Notes: generated from the sequence alone by a model not told the origin. DNA of 64,000 nucleotides from Massilia sp. Mn16-1_5 (GCF_004798585.1 NZ_PPXQ01000004.1:124001-188000); one strand, 5' to 3'. Numbered from the stretch's first letter, positions 26,873 to 36,509 are shown. Numbers and translations are program-made.

Positions 26873-28984
26873 ATGAATACCGCCGCAAACGCCGCCGTAG
26901 CAAGCACCCGCCATGAGGACATCCTCGTCGTCACCATCGACAATCCGCCCGTGAACGCGCTCGGCGTCGACGTGCGGCGCGGCCTGCTGGAGGCCATCGA
27001 GGCCGCCGACGCCGATCCGGCCGTGAAAGCCGTCGTGCTGCTCGGCGCCGGCCGCAACTTCCTCGGCGGCGCCGACATCCGCGAATTCGGCAAGCCGCCG
27101 CAGCCGCCCGCGCTGCCGGACGTTTGCAACCGCATCGAAGCATCCACCAAGCCGGTTATCGCCGCCATTCATGGCGCCGCGCTCGGCGGCGGCCTGGAGG
27201 TGGCGCTCGGCGCCCACTACCGCGTGGCCCTCGGCAGCGCCAAGCTCGGCCTGCCGGAAGTCCTGCTCGGCCTGCTGCCGGGCGCCGGCGGTACCCAGCG
27301 TACGCCTCGCCTGATCGGCGCGCAAGCGGCACTCGAACTGATGCTCAGCGGCCGCCACATCGGCGCCAAGGAAGCGGCGAAACTCGGTCTCGTGGACCGC
27401 GTCGCGGAAGGTGAAGATGTCGCTGCCGCCGGCCTGGCCTATGCCCGCGAACTGATCGCATCGAACGCCGCCCCGCGCCGCACCAGCGAAGGCAGCGCAC
27501 TGGCTGACCGCGCCGCCACCCAGGCCGCGATCGATGCCGCCCGCGCCGACACCGCGAAAAAGGCGCGCGGCCTGTTCTCGCCACTGAAAATCGTCGACGC
27601 CGTGCAAGGCGCGCTCGACCTGCCGTTCATCGAGGGCCTGGCGCTGGAACGCAAGCTCTTCATCGAATGCCTGGAAAGCCCGCAGCGCGCCGGCCTGGTG
27701 CACGCCTTCTTCGCCGAGCGCGAAGCGGCCAAGGCCCCGGAGACCCGCGACGCCAAGGCGCGCGCGATCGCCAGCGTCGGCATCATCGGCGGCGGCACCA
27801 TGGGCGCCGGTATCGCGGTGGCCGTGCTGGACGCCGGCCTGCCGGTGACCATGATCGAACGCGACGAGGAAGCACTGGCGCGCGGCCGTGCGAATGTCGA
27901 GAAGGTCTACGACGGGTTGATCGCCAAGGGCCGCATCAAGCCGGAGGCGAAGGACGCCATCATGGCCCGCTTCAATGGCAGCACGGCCTACGACGCACTG
28001 GCGCAAGTTGACCTCGTGATCGAAGCCGTGTTCGAAGACATGGCCGTGAAGCAGGCCGTGTTCAAGGAACTCGACCGCGTCTGCAAGCCGGGCGCCGTGC
28101 TGGCCACGAATACGTCCTACCTCGACATCAACCAGATCGCCGCATCGATCAGCCGTCCGCAGGACGTCATCGGCCTGCACTTCTTCTCGCCGGCGAACAT
28201 CATGAAGCTGCTCGAGATCGTCGTGCCGGCGAAAGTCTCGGCCGACGTCGTCGCCACGGCATTCGAGCTGGCGAAAAAACTGAAAAAGACCGCGGTGCGC
28301 GCCGGCGTCTGCGACGGCTTCATCGGCAACCGCGTGCTGGCCGTGTACGGCGCCGCCGCGCAAGCCATCATGGAAGACGGCGCGTCGCCCTACCAGATCG
28401 ACAAGGCGGTGCGCGACTTCGGCTATCCGATGGGCCCGTTCCAGGTGTCCGACCTGGCCGGCGGCGACATCGGCTGGGCCACCCGCAAGCGCCGCGCCGC
28501 CACGCGCGATCCGAAGGCACGCTACGTCCAGATCCCGGACCGCCTGTGCGAACGTGGCTGGTTCGGCCAGAAGACGGGCCGCGGCTACTACCTGTATCCG
28601 GAAGGCGCACGCGTCGGCACCCCGGATCCGGAAGTCGAAGCCATCATCGATGCCGAGCGCCAGCGCGCCGGCATCACCCCGCGCAGCTTCACGGACGAGG
28701 AAATCGTGCGCCGCTACTTGGCCGCGATGATCAACGAAGGCGCGAACGTCGTGCACCAGAAGATCGCCCTGCGTCCGCTGGACGTGGACGTCACCTTTGT
28801 TCATGGCTACGGCTTCCCGCGCTACCGCGGCGGCCCGATGCACTATGCGGACACGGTCGGCCTGCCGAAGATCCTGGCCGACATCCAGGAATTCGCAAAA
28901 GAAGACCCGCTGTTCTGGAGGCCGTCGCCGCTGCTGGTCGACCTGGTTGAACGCGGCGAAAACTTCGCGAGCCTGAATAAGTAA
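26873..28984 (+). CDS. Enoyl-CoA hydratase/3-hydroxyacyl-CoA dehydrogenase fusion (PimF/FadJ-like)
   Basis: 703 residues. The N-terminal crotonase domain (about 10-195) has GGADIREF, AALGGGLEVALGAHYRVA and GLPEVLLGLLPGAGGTQRTPRLIG with the catalytic Glu residues. The 3-hydroxyacyl-CoA dehydrogenase part (about 300-490) has VGIIGGGTMGAGIAV for NAD, NTSYLDIN, and GLHFFSPAN with the catalytic His. The C-terminal 3HCDH repeats follow (GDIGWATRKRR, GFPRYRGGPMHYAD). It hydrates and oxidises enoyl-CoAs to 3-ketoacyl-CoAs. Fusion order and neighbours match PimF of the Rhodopseudomonas palustris pimelate operon; general FadB/FadJ use is possible. ATG at 26873 follows AAAGGAG. Confidence 0.92.
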   Translation: MNTAANAAVASTRHEDILVVTIDNPPVNALGVDVRRGLLEAIEAADADPAVKAVVLLGAGRNFLGGADIREFGKPPQPPALPDVCNRIEASTKPVIAAIHGAALGGGLEVALGAHYRVALGSAKLGLPEVLLGLLPGAGGTQRTPRLIGAQAALELMLSGRHIGAKEAAKLGLVDRVAEGEDVAAAGLAYARELIASNAAPRRTSEGSALADRAATQAAIDAARADTAKKARGLFSPLKIVDAVQGALDLPFIEGLALERKLFIECLESPQRAGLVHAFFAEREAAKAPETRDAKARAIASVGIIGGGTMGAGIAVAVLDAGLPVTMIERDEEALARGRANVEKVYDGLIAKGRIKPEAKDAIMARFNGSTAYDALAQVDLVIEAVFEDMAVKQAVFKELDRVCKPGAVLATNTSYLDINQIAASISRPQDVIGLHFFSPANIMKLLEIVVPAKVSADVVATAFELAKKLKKTAVRAGVCDGFIGNRVLAVYGAAAQAIMEDGASPYQIDKAVRDFGYPMGPFQVSDLAGGDIGWATRKRRAATRDPKARYVQIPDRLCERGWFGQKTGRGYYLYPEGARVGTPDPEVEAIIDAERQRAGITPRSFTDEEIVRRYLAAMINEGANVVHQKIALRPLDVDVTFVHGYGFPRYRGGPMHYADTVGLPKILADIQEFAKEDPLFWRPSPLLVDLVERGENFASLNK

Positions 28985-29044
28985 ACAAATCAGTAAACAA
29001 ATAACTAAGCAAATAAAGAAGCAAGACCTAACAGGAGACTCGCC

Positions 29045-30226
29045 ATGCGCGAAGCCGTCATCGTATCCACCGCCCGCACGCCGCTCACGAAAGCGCACCG
29101 CGGCGAATTCAACATCACCACCGGCCCGCAGCTGGCCGCCTATGCCGTAAGCGCTGCCGTCGAGCGCGCCGGCATCGACCCGAACCTGATCGAGGACGCC
29201 ATCCTCGGTTGCGGCTACCCGGAAGGCACGACCGGCCGCAACGTCGCGCGCCAGACCATCATCCGCGCCGGCCTGCCGATCACCATCGCCGGCACCACCG
29301 TCAACCGCTTCTGCGCCTCGGGCCTGCAGGCAATCGCCATCGGCGCCGGCCGCATCGTGGTCGACGGCGCCCCGGCCGTGATCGCGGGCGGGGTCGAGTC
29401 GATCTCGCAGATCCGCACCCGCGACAGCGGTGACTCAGGCATGGACCCGTGGATCCTCGAGAACAAGCCGGCCCTCTACATGCCGATGATCGAGACCGCC
29501 GACATCGTCGCCGCACGCTACGACATCTCGCGCGAAGCGCAGGACCGCTTCTCCTTCGAATCGCAGCGCAAGACGGAAGAGGCGCAGCTGGCCGGCCGGT
29601 ATGCGGAGGAGATCGTCGCCTGCACCACGACGATGGCCGTGACCGACAAGGAGACCAAGGAAGTCAGCAAGCGCGAAGTCACCGTCTCGGAAGACACCTG
29701 CAACCGCCGCGGCACCACCTACGAAGGCCTTGCAAAACTGGCGCCGGTCATGGGCGAAGGCAAATTCATCACCGCCGGTAATGCTTCTCAGCTGTCGGAC
29801 GGTGCCTCGGCCTGCGTGATGATGGAAGCGAAAGAGGCCGAGCGCCTCGGCTTGAAACCGCTGGGCGCCTTCCGTGGCCTGGCCGTGGCCGGCTGCGAGC
29901 CGGACGAAATGGGCATCGGTCCCGTGTTCGCCGTGCCGAAACTGCTGGCGCGCTTCGGCCTGAAGGTGGAGGATATCGACCTGTGGGAGCTGAACGAAGC
30001 CTTTGCCTCGCAAGCCATCTACTGCCAGCAGCGCCTGGGCATTCCCGACGAGCGCCTCAACGTGAACGGCGGCGCGATCTCGATCGGCCACCCGTTCGGC
30101 ATGACCGGCGCCCGCCTGGCCGGCCACGTGCTGCTGGAAGGCCGCCGCCGCAAGGCGAAGTACGCCGTCGTCACGATGTGCATCGCGGGCGGCATGGGCG
30201 CCGCCGGCCTGTTCGAGATTTACTGA
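29045..30226 (+). CDS. Acyl-CoA acetyltransferase (3-ketoacyl-CoA thiolase, PimB-like)
   Basis: 393 residues, full length. It cleaves 3-ketoacyl-CoA with CoA to acetyl-CoA and a shortened acyl-CoA. Nucleophile Cys in [18 protein letters not shown] (about residue 89), the His motif [16 protein letters not shown], and the second Cys in [20 protein letters not shown] differs from the commoner GHPLGASGAR. Follows the PimF-like gene by 60 bp and precedes the acyl-CoA dehydrogenase by 9 bp, so it belongs to the same operon. A good ribosome site (AACAGGAGACTCGCC) precedes the ATG. Confidence 0.93.
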   Translation: MREAVIVSTARTPLTKAHRGEFNITTGPQLAAYAVSAAVERAGIDPNLIEDAILGCGYPEGTTGRNVARQTIIRAGLPITIAGTTVNRFCASGLQAIAIGAGRIVVDGAPAVIAGGVESISQIRTRDSGDSGMDPWILENKPALYMPMIETADIVAARYDISREAQDRFSFESQRKTEEAQLAGRYAEEIVACTTTMAVTDKETKEVSKREVTVSEDTCNRRGTTYEGLAKLAPVMGEGKFITAGNASQLSDGASACVMMEAKEAERLGLKPLGAFRGLAVAGCEPDEMGIGPVFAVPKLLARFGLKVEDIDLWELNEAFASQAIYCQQRLGIPDERLNVNGGAISIGHPFGMTGARLAGHVLLEGRRRKAKYAVVTMCIAGGMGAAGLFEIY

Positions 30227-30235
30227 GGAACTGCC

Positions 30236-31444
30236 ATGGATTTGAATTTCACCCCGCAAGAAGAAGCCTTCCGCGCCGAAGTGCGCGCCTTCCTGGCCGA
30301 GAAGCTGCCAAAGCGACTGTCCGATAAAGTCGCCGAGGGCAAGCACTTGACCAAGGCCGACATGGAGGAATGGCACGCCATCCTCAACGAGCGCGGCTGG
30401 CTGGCGAATCACTGGCCGGAACAGTACGGCGGCCCGGGCTGGACCGCCGTCGAAAAATTCATCTTCGAGAACGAGAGCGCCATCGCCCATGCGCCGCGCA
30501 TCGTGCCTTTCGGCGTCAACATGCTCGGCCCGGTCCTGATCAAGTACGGCAACGAGGCGCAAAAAGCCTACTGGCTGCCGCGCATCCTGAACGGCGACGA
30601 CTGGTGGTGCCAGGGCTATTCGGAACCGGGCGCCGGCTCCGACCTGGCGGCCGTGAAGACCATGGCAGTGCGCGGCACCGACGCTGAAGGAGAACACTAC
30701 ATCGTCAACGGCCAGAAGACCTGGACCACGCTCGGCCAGCACGCCAACATGATCTTCTGCCTGGTGCGCACCGACCGCGAAGCGAAGAAGCAGTCGGGCA
30801 TCAGCTTCCTGCTGATCGACATGAATTCGCCGGGTGTCGAGGTGCGCCCGATCATCACGCTCGATGGCGAACATGAAGTCAACGAAGTCTTCTTCACCGA
30901 CGTGCGCGTGCCGGCCGAGAACCTGGTCGGCGAGGAAAACGCCGGCTGGACCTGCGCCAAGTACCTGCTGACCTATGAGCGCACCAACATCGCCGGTGTC
31001 GGCTTCTCGGTGGCGGCCCTGGCGCGCTTGAAGAAGATCGCCGCAACCCAGACCCGCAACGGCAAGCCGCTGTCGGAAGACCCGGCCTTCGCTGCGCGTC
31101 TGGCGCGCGTCGAGATCGACCTCGAAAACATGAAGACGACGAACCTGCGCGTGATCGCGGCGGTCGCTGGCGGCGGCGTGCCGGGCGCGGAGAGCTCGAT
31201 GCTGAAGATCCGCGGCACCGAGATCCGCCAGGAGATCACCTCGCTGGCGCGCCGTGCGATGGGCGTGCATGCGCGTCCGTTCACCCAGGACATGCTGGAT
31301 GCCGACTACCAAGGCCCGACTTTCGGCCCCGACTTTGCGCCGGCAGCCTCGGCCCAGTACTTCAACAACCGCAAGCTGTCGATCTTCGGCGGCTCCAACG
31401 AGATCCAGAAGAACATCATCTCGAAGATGATCCTCGGGCTGTAA
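30236..31444 (+). CDS. Acyl-CoA dehydrogenase, large PimC-like subunit
   Basis: 402 residues. ACAD fold: [39 protein letters not shown] (FAD loop), GQKTWTTLGQHANMIFCLVRTD and the end KLSIFGGSNEIQKNIISKMILGL. Where classical enzymes have the catalytic Glu of YEGT, this one has FGGS, so the base must lie elsewhere, as in several FadE types. Length, sequence style and pairing with the next dehydrogenase 10 bp downstream match the PimC/PimD pairs annotated as pimeloyl-CoA dehydrogenases. Substrate is inferred from context only. Confidence 0.88.
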   Translation: MDLNFTPQEEAFRAEVRAFLAEKLPKRLSDKVAEGKHLTKADMEEWHAILNERGWLANHWPEQYGGPGWTAVEKFIFENESAIAHAPRIVPFGVNMLGPVLIKYGNEAQKAYWLPRILNGDDWWCQGYSEPGAGSDLAAVKTMAVRGTDAEGEHYIVNGQKTWTTLGQHANMIFCLVRTDREAKKQSGISFLLIDMNSPGVEVRPIITLDGEHEVNEVFFTDVRVPAENLVGEENAGWTCAKYLLTYERTNIAGVGFSVAALARLKKIAATQTRNGKPLSEDPAFAARLARVEIDLENMKTTNLRVIAAVAGGGVPGAESSMLKIRGTEIRQEITSLARRAMGVHARPFTQDMLDADYQGPTFGPDFAPAASAQYFNNRKLSIFGGSNEIQKNIISKMILGL

Positions 31445-31454
31445 AGGAACGACC

Positions 31455-32597
31455 ATGAATTTCGAACATACCGAAGAACGGCGCATGCTCGCCGACAGCC
31501 TGAACCGCTTCATCGCCGAGCGCTATGGTTTTGAAGTCCGCAACAAGATCGCCGGTAGCGCCGAGGGCTACTCGCCCGAGATGTGGAACCACTTCGCCGA
31601 GCTGGGCGTCATCGGCGCGCTGATGCGCGAGGAAGACGGCGGATTCGGCGGCGGCGGTTTCGACATCGCCGTCGTGTTCGAGGCGCTGGGCCGCGGCCTG
31701 GTGCTCGAACCGCTGCTGGCCAGCGCCGTGCTGGCGGCCGAGGCGATCGCGACCGCCGGCAACGAGTCGCAGCGCGCCATCCTCGAATCGATCGCCGACG
31801 GCAGCACCATCGCCAGCTTCGCGCACGACGAGCCGGACACCCACTACGAACTGGCGCGCGTCAGCCTGATGGCCCCGCGCGAAGGCGAAGGCTGGGCGCT
31901 GGATGGCGTCAAGTCGGTCGTCGCGCTGGGCGAGCAGGCCGGTGTCTTCGTGGTCTCCGCGCGCACCGCCGGTCCGGTCGACGAGCAGAACGGGATCTCG
32001 CTGTTCCTGGTCCCGGCCGGCACGCCTGGCCTGACCGTGACGGGCACGCCGACCATCGACGGCGGCCACGTGGCCGAACTGCGCTTCGAGAACGTGCTGC
32101 TGGACGGCGGCGCGCTGCTGGGCGAAGAGGGCGCGGGCTACGCGACGCTGGAACGCGCCGTCGGCCGCGGCATCCTGGCCCTGTGCGCGGAAGCGCTGGG
32201 CGCGATGGAAGCGGCCAAGGAAGCGACCCTCGACTACCTGCGCACCCGCAAGCAGTTCGGCGTCCCGATCGGCAGCTTCCAGGCCCTGCAGCACCGCATG
32301 GCCGACCTGCTGCTGGAAATCGAGCAGGCCCGTTCCGCCGTGATCAACGCGGCTGCGGCGCTGGACAGCGAAGACCGCATTACGCGCGAGCGCGCGCTGT
32401 CCGCGGCCAAGATGTCGATCGGCCGCATCGGCACCAAGGTGGCGGAAGAATGCATCCAGCTCCACGGCGGTATCGGCATGACCTGGGAACTGCCGCTGGC
32501 CCATTATGCCAAGCGCCTGGTGATGATCGACCACCAGCTCGGCGACGAAGACCACCACCTCGAGCGTTACATTGCGCTCGGCCGGCAGGCTGCATGA
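31455..32597 (+). CDS. Acyl-CoA dehydrogenase, small PimD-like subunit
   Basis: 380 residues. ACAD fold with NRFIAERYGFEVRNKIAGSAEGYSPEMWNHFAELGVIGALMREEDGGFGGG at the N-terminus and QLHGGIGMTWELPLAHYAKRLVMIDHQLGDEDHHLERY at the C-terminus. The FAD/substrate loop is reduced to SFAHDEPDTHYEL, and the YEGT catalytic motif is absent (GDEDHH at that place). This fits the small subunit of a heteromeric dehydrogenase with the preceding gene. Stop overlaps the next start as ATGA. Confidence 0.87.
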   Translation: MNFEHTEERRMLADSLNRFIAERYGFEVRNKIAGSAEGYSPEMWNHFAELGVIGALMREEDGGFGGGGFDIAVVFEALGRGLVLEPLLASAVLAAEAIATAGNESQRAILESIADGSTIASFAHDEPDTHYELARVSLMAPREGEGWALDGVKSVVALGEQAGVFVVSARTAGPVDEQNGISLFLVPAGTPGLTVTGTPTIDGGHVAELRFENVLLDGGALLGEEGAGYATLERAVGRGILALCAEALGAMEAAKEATLDYLRTRKQFGVPIGSFQALQHRMADLLLEIEQARSAVINAAAALDSEDRITRERALSAAKMSIGRIGTKVAEECIQLHGGIGMTWELPLAHYAKRLVMIDHQLGDEDHHLERYIALGRQAA

Positions 32598-33391
32598 GCG
32601 GCCTGTTAGTGCGTACCGAGGGCGCCGTGCGCGTCCTCGTCAACAGCAACCCGGCGGCGAGGAATGCGATCACGCCGGCGCTGTATGACGCGCTCCCGGC
32701 TGCGCTGGAAGAAGCCGCGGCCGACCCAAGCATCGGCGCCATCGTCCTCACCGGCGACGGCGACTTCTTCTGCGCCGGCGGTGATCTGCGCCAGCTGGCG
32801 ACGCGACGCGAACTCACCGTGCCTGAGCGCCTGGAAAAGATCGGCCGCCTGCACGAACAGATCCGCGCGCTGCGTGCCTGCCCGAAGCCGGTGATTGCGG
32901 CGGTGGAGGGCGGGGCGGCGGGCGCCGGGATGTCGCTGGCGCTGGCCTGCGATTTGCTGGTCGCGGCCGAGAATGCCTTCTTCACGATGGCGTATATCAA
33001 GGTCGGACTGAGTCCGGACGGCGGCGCGACCGCTTTCCTGTCGGAGTTCCTGCCGCGCCAGCAGATGATGGAGCTGTGCCTGCTGGGCGAGCGGATTCCC
33101 GCCGCGCGCCTGCATGCGCTGGGCGCGGTCAACCGACTGGTGGCGCCGGGCACCGTGCTGGACGAGGCGTTGAAACTGGCTGAGCGCATCGCCGGCGGCC
33201 CCGCGAATGCTGGCGCGCGCATCAAGCGCCTGTGCGATCATGCCGGCCACGCATCGCTGGGCCAGCAGCTCGACCTGGAAGCCCAGCTGATGGCCGAATC
33301 GCAGGGCGACGACGAGGCGCAGGAAGGCATCAAGGCATTCTTCGAGAAGCGTGCCCCGGATTTCGCGTCCCTGCGCGGACGCAAGCAATAA
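32594..33391 (+). CDS. Enoyl-CoA hydratase/isomerase family protein (PaaG-like)
   Basis: 265 residues from the ATG at 32594, overlapping the pimD-like stop. Crotonase motifs: GDGDFFCAGGDLRQL (oxyanion hole), AAVEGGAAGAGMSLALACDLLVA, and AYIKVGLSPDGGATAFL. The SPDGG motif has Asp where hydratases have Glu, as in isomerases of the PaaG/delta3-delta2 type. It may therefore shift double bonds of unsaturated or cyclic intermediates rather than hydrate them; the operon already has a hydratase in the PimF-like fusion. Confidence 0.87.
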   Translation: MSGLLVRTEGAVRVLVNSNPAARNAITPALYDALPAALEEAAADPSIGAIVLTGDGDFFCAGGDLRQLATRRELTVPERLEKIGRLHEQIRALRACPKPVIAAVEGGAAGAGMSLALACDLLVAAENAFFTMAYIKVGLSPDGGATAFLSEFLPRQQMMELCLLGERIPAARLHALGAVNRLVAPGTVLDEALKLAERIAGGPANAGARIKRLCDHAGHASLGQQLDLEAQLMAESQGDDEAQEGIKAFFEKRAPDFASLRGRKQ

Positions 33392-33406
33392 AGACGGAGA
33401 CTGAAC

Positions 33407-34612
33407 GTGACAACAACATCCAAGCTGCCGCTGGCCGGCGTGCGCGTCCTCGACCTGTCGCGGGTGCTGGCCGGACCCTGGTGCGCGATGGTGCTGGGCG
33501 ACCTCGGCGCCGAAGTGATCAAGGTCGAGCACCCGCAGCGCGGCGACGACACCCGCGATTGGGGCATGCGTGTCGGGAATACCGAAACGGCCTACTTCAA
33601 CAGCGTCAACCGCAACAAGCGCTCGGTCTGTCTCGACCTGAAGACGCCGGAAGGCCGCGACATCGCGCGCGACCTGATCCGCAAGAGCGACGTCGTGATC
33701 CAGAACTTCAAGTTCGGCGACATCGAGCGGCTCGGCCTCGGCTACGAGGATCTGAAAAAAGAGCAGCCCGGCTTGATCTTCTGCTCGGTGACGGGCTACG
33801 ACCGCACCGGTCCGGAAGCGGCGCGGCCCGGCTACGACCTGGTGATCCAGGGCGAGGCCGGCCTGATGGCCCTGAACGGCGAGCCTACGCAACCGCCGCT
33901 GAAATTCGGCGTCGCCGCCGTCGATATGATGACCGGCATGTACGCGGCCCAGGGCGTGCTGGCGGCGCTCTACGACCGCGAAAAAACGGGCCTCGGCCGC
34001 CATATCGGCATGGCGCTGTTCGACTGCGGCCTGATGATCACGGCCTATTACGGCCTGGAAGCGCTGCTGCGCGGGAACGATCCACCGCGCTTCGGCAATG
34101 CCCATCCGTCGATCATGCCCTACGGCGTGTACGAGGCGGAGGATGGCCCGCTGGTGATCGCGGTCGGCAACAACAGCCAGTACCTGCGCTTCTGCACGGA
34201 AGTCATCGAGCGCCCCGACCTGGCCGAGGACGAGCGCTTCAAGACCAATCTGGAGCGCACCAAGCACCGCGACGAACTCGTTCCCCAGCTGCGCCAGGCC
34301 GTCGGCGCGCGCAAGCGCAAGGAGCTGCTCGAACGCATGACGAAGGTTGGCATTCCCTGCGGCGAAGTAGCCGGGCTGTACGAGGCGATGACCTCGCCGC
34401 GCGCGGTCGAGGCCGGGCTGGTGAACAAGATGGCGCACCCGGTGGCGGGCGAGGTCGATGTGATGTCGCCGCCGTACCGTTTCGATGGCGAGCGGCTACC
34501 GGTGCGCAAGGCGCCGCCGACGCTGGGGGAGGGAACGAAGGACGTGCTGGCGGAGTTGCTGGGGCTGTCGGAAGACACCCTGAAGGGCTTGAAGGAACGT
34601 GGCGTCGTGTGA
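33407..34612 (+). CDS. CaiB/BaiF (class III) CoA-transferase, SUGCT-like
   Basis: 401 residues, GTG start with CGGAGA upstream. Class III family marks: LAGVRVLDLSRVLAGPWCAMVLGDLGAEVIKVEHP, NRNKRSVCLDLKTPEGR, and GVAAVDMMTGMYAAQGVLAALY with the catalytic Asp. FGNAHPSIMPYGVYEAEDGPLVIAVGN is typical of the branch including succinyl-CoA:glutarate/hydroxymethylglutarate CoA-transferases. It probably activates a free diacid by taking CoA from succinyl-CoA or another donor, the entry step for this beta-oxidation operon. No acyl-CoA ligase is present nearby, which supports activation by transfer. Confidence 0.9.
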   Translation: MTTTSKLPLAGVRVLDLSRVLAGPWCAMVLGDLGAEVIKVEHPQRGDDTRDWGMRVGNTETAYFNSVNRNKRSVCLDLKTPEGRDIARDLIRKSDVVIQNFKFGDIERLGLGYEDLKKEQPGLIFCSVTGYDRTGPEAARPGYDLVIQGEAGLMALNGEPTQPPLKFGVAAVDMMTGMYAAQGVLAALYDREKTGLGRHIGMALFDCGLMITAYYGLEALLRGNDPPRFGNAHPSIMPYGVYEAEDGPLVIAVGNNSQYLRFCTEVIERPDLAEDERFKTNLERTKHRDELVPQLRQAVGARKRKELLERMTKVGIPCGEVAGLYEAMTSPRAVEAGLVNKMAHPVAGEVDVMSPPYRFDGERLPVRKAPPTLGEGTKDVLAELLGLSEDTLKGLKERGVV

Positions 34613-34644
34613 TGCTTGGGCCGCCTCCGTGCGGACTCTGTCAA

Positions 34645-34735
34645 CGCGCGGGCATGCCCGCCCTACGGTGCGCACCGGTTAACGGTTACCCCCAGTGTTG
34701 GCGGTAGCGAGACGTAGGGCGGGCATGCCCGCGTG
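34645..34735. repeat. REPIN-like pair after the CoA-transferase gene
   Basis: Inverted unit 34645-34667 and direct unit 34713-34735. Both share CGTAGGGCGGGCATGCCCGCG, with stems (GCGGGC/GCCCGC) that form one continuous palindrome with no loop. The order (inverted then direct) is opposite to 2167-2254 and 54060-54189. It lies 33 bp beyond the CoA-transferase stop and probably forms the operon's 3' end. Confidence 0.7.
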
Positions 34736-34865
34736 ACCATGTGGGCTGCCACCAGCCAACATTCCCACCGCCAACGCGCGAAATTATTCCTTCCTGCCGC
34801 GCTTTTATTCTGCGCTCTAAAAGCTAGAGTGAATGTAGATCCATCAGCCTCGTGGAGCGCTCATC

Positions 34866-35255
34866 ATGTCTACTCGTCCTCTACTTCCGGCCGTCAGCCT
34901 GACCCTGCTGACGGCCTGCATGTCGGCCACGGCGGTCACGCCGCGCGCCGACCTGCTTGGTTCGCCCGTGCCGGCGCATGCCGCCACCCGCGTCGTCAAC
35001 CTGAACCAGGGCATGCAATCGATTAATGTGGTTGCCGGCGATACCGTTCGTTTCGTGAACGGCAGCGGCGAATTCGGCTGGAGCTTTAACACCAGCCCGA
35101 TCGTCCAGACCTTTGATCTGAACCAGGTGGCCCCGAACGGAGCCTTGGGACACCCGGTGCGGGTGTACGTGGCGCCCAGCCCCTTGTATTCGGAGCGGGC
35201 GCAGTTCAACGATAATGACCGCCAGGATACAAGGCTCCCGGCGGTCATCCGTTAG
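34866..35255 (+). CDS. CzcE-like exported (lipo)protein
   Basis: 129 residues. Signal peptide MSTRPLLPAVSLTLLTAC with a lipobox-like LLTAC. The mature part fits the CzcE family of periplasmic heavy-metal-binding proteins: INVVAGDTVRFVNGSGEFGWSFNT, QTFDLNQVAPNG, and HPVRVYVAPSPLYSER. There are few His/Cys/Met residues, so strong metal binding is not assured. No czc genes are nearby. The stop lies two bases from the convergent stop of the binding-protein gene at 35258. A weak GGAG nine bases upstream supports the start. Confidence 0.7.
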   Translation: MSTRPLLPAVSLTLLTACMSATAVTPRADLLGSPVPAHAATRVVNLNQGMQSINVVAGDTVRFVNGSGEFGWSFNTSPIVQTFDLNQVAPNGALGHPVRVYVAPSPLYSERAQFNDNDRQDTRLPAVIR

Positions 35256-35257
35256 GC

Positions 35258-36439
35258 TTATTTCCCAGCGTTCAGAGCTCGCAGGAACTGACCCTTGATC
35301 TTGCCGCCCTCGACCGTGCCCAGGATGGTGTTGGCGATGGTACCGCCCTTGCTGTCCAGGCCGTCGATGTCGTTCGGGTTGTACATCGCAGGCAGGGTGG
35401 TGAAGGCTTTTTCCATCTGCGCGCGGATCGCCGTGGCGTCGGTCGTGGTGCCGGCCAGCTTCATGGCGGCCACGGTCGCGTGCACGGTCGAATAGTTCAG
35501 GCTGATCTCGGTGCTTGGGTCCTTGCCCGGGTTCAGCTTGCGATAGCGCTCCACAAAAGCGACGGCTTCCGGACGGTTGTCGTTCGCCAGCGGCATCACG
35601 CCGATCGCGCCTTCCAGCGGCGCGATGCCGCCCATGACCTTGGCCATCTCGTCGAGCTTGGCCTGGTCGAGCACGATGAAGCCGCCCTTGAAGCCAAGTT
35701 CGCGCGCCTGCTTGGCCACCAGCGCGGTCGGCTCGGACGCGCCGCCGATGAAGAGGACGTCCGGTTTCGCCTGGATGGCGCGGCTCACACCGCTGTAGAA
35801 GTCGGTGGCCTTGTTATAGGACATTGGATTTTCGGCGACGATCTTGCCGCCGGCACCTTCCCACACCGGCTTGAAGGCGGCCGACCAGGCTTTCGCATAG
35901 TCGTGGTCGGCCTGCACCATGGCGACGTTCTTGCCGAAGCGCGTCATCATGGCCTTGGTGAACGGAGCGATGTAGCCGGTGAAATCAGGCGGAATGCGGA
36001 TGGTCAGCTTGTTGCCGCGCTCGGTTACCTGCGGCAGGCTGGTGTAGGCCAGCAGCAGCAGGTTGGCTTTCTCGTTCATGCCCTGCACCGCGAACACGCC
36101 GCCCGAGTGCGGGACCAGCACGGCGGCGGTCTTGTGCTGCTGCACCAGGCGCTGCACGTTGATGCCGGTTTCGGCCGGGTTGTATTTGTCGTCGAGCGCG
36201 ACGATCTCGACCTTGTAATTCTTGCCGCCGATCTGCAAGGGCTTGGCATTGATTTCGGCGGCGGCCATTTCCATGCCGCTCAGGACGTTCTTGCCGTAGA
36301 GGGCAGCGCCGCCGGAGAGCGGTCCGGAGTAGCCGATCTTGATGACCTCCTGGGCCTGGGCGCCGCCGGCGGCGAAGGCGAGGGTGGCGGCCGCAGCGGC
36401 CAGCAGGGTGCGGCGGGTGAACTTGGCTTGCACTTTCAT
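35258..36439 (-). CDS. livK: Periplasmic binding protein of Liv-type ABC system 2
   Basis: 393 residues. The leader has a twin-arginine look (TRRTLLAAAAATLAFAAGGAQA). Type I binding fold: VIKIGYSGPLSGGAALYGKNVLSGMEMAAAEINA, VLVPHSGGVFAVQGMNEKANLLLLAY, and ALVAKQARELGFKGGFIV. It is distant from the system 1 binding protein, so the two systems probably differ in ligand. It is the last gene of operon 2 (H-M-G-F-K), 70 bp after livF. Confidence 0.9.
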   Translation of the reverse strand: MKVQAKFTRRTLLAAAAATLAFAAGGAQAQEVIKIGYSGPLSGGAALYGKNVLSGMEMAAAEINAKPLQIGGKNYKVEIVALDDKYNPAETGINVQRLVQQHKTAAVLVPHSGGVFAVQGMNEKANLLLLAYTSLPQVTERGNKLTIRIPPDFTGYIAPFTKAMMTRFGKNVAMVQADHDYAKAWSAAFKPVWEGAGGKIVAENPMSYNKATDFYSGVSRAIQAKPDVLFIGGASEPTALVAKQARELGFKGGFIVLDQAKLDEMAKVMGGIAPLEGAIGVMPLANDNRPEAVAFVERYRKLNPGKDPSTEISLNYSTVHATVAAMKLAGTTTDATAIRAQMEKAFTTLPAMYNPNDIDGLDSKGGTIANTILGTVEGGKIKGQFLRALNAGK

Positions 36440-36509
36440 CTTGCGTCTCCTAAGTTTTTGCTTGTTGTGGTTACTGCTGGGGTGGGTCGGGATCTATGCC
36501 CCGCTGGTT

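Noticed and set aside
26642-29098. A minus-strand open frame of about 800 codons opposite the PimF-like gene
   Set aside because: It is the antisense shadow of a real gene in high-GC DNA; composition is Arg/Ala/His-rich with no recognisable motif, while the plus strand has two complete enzyme domains.
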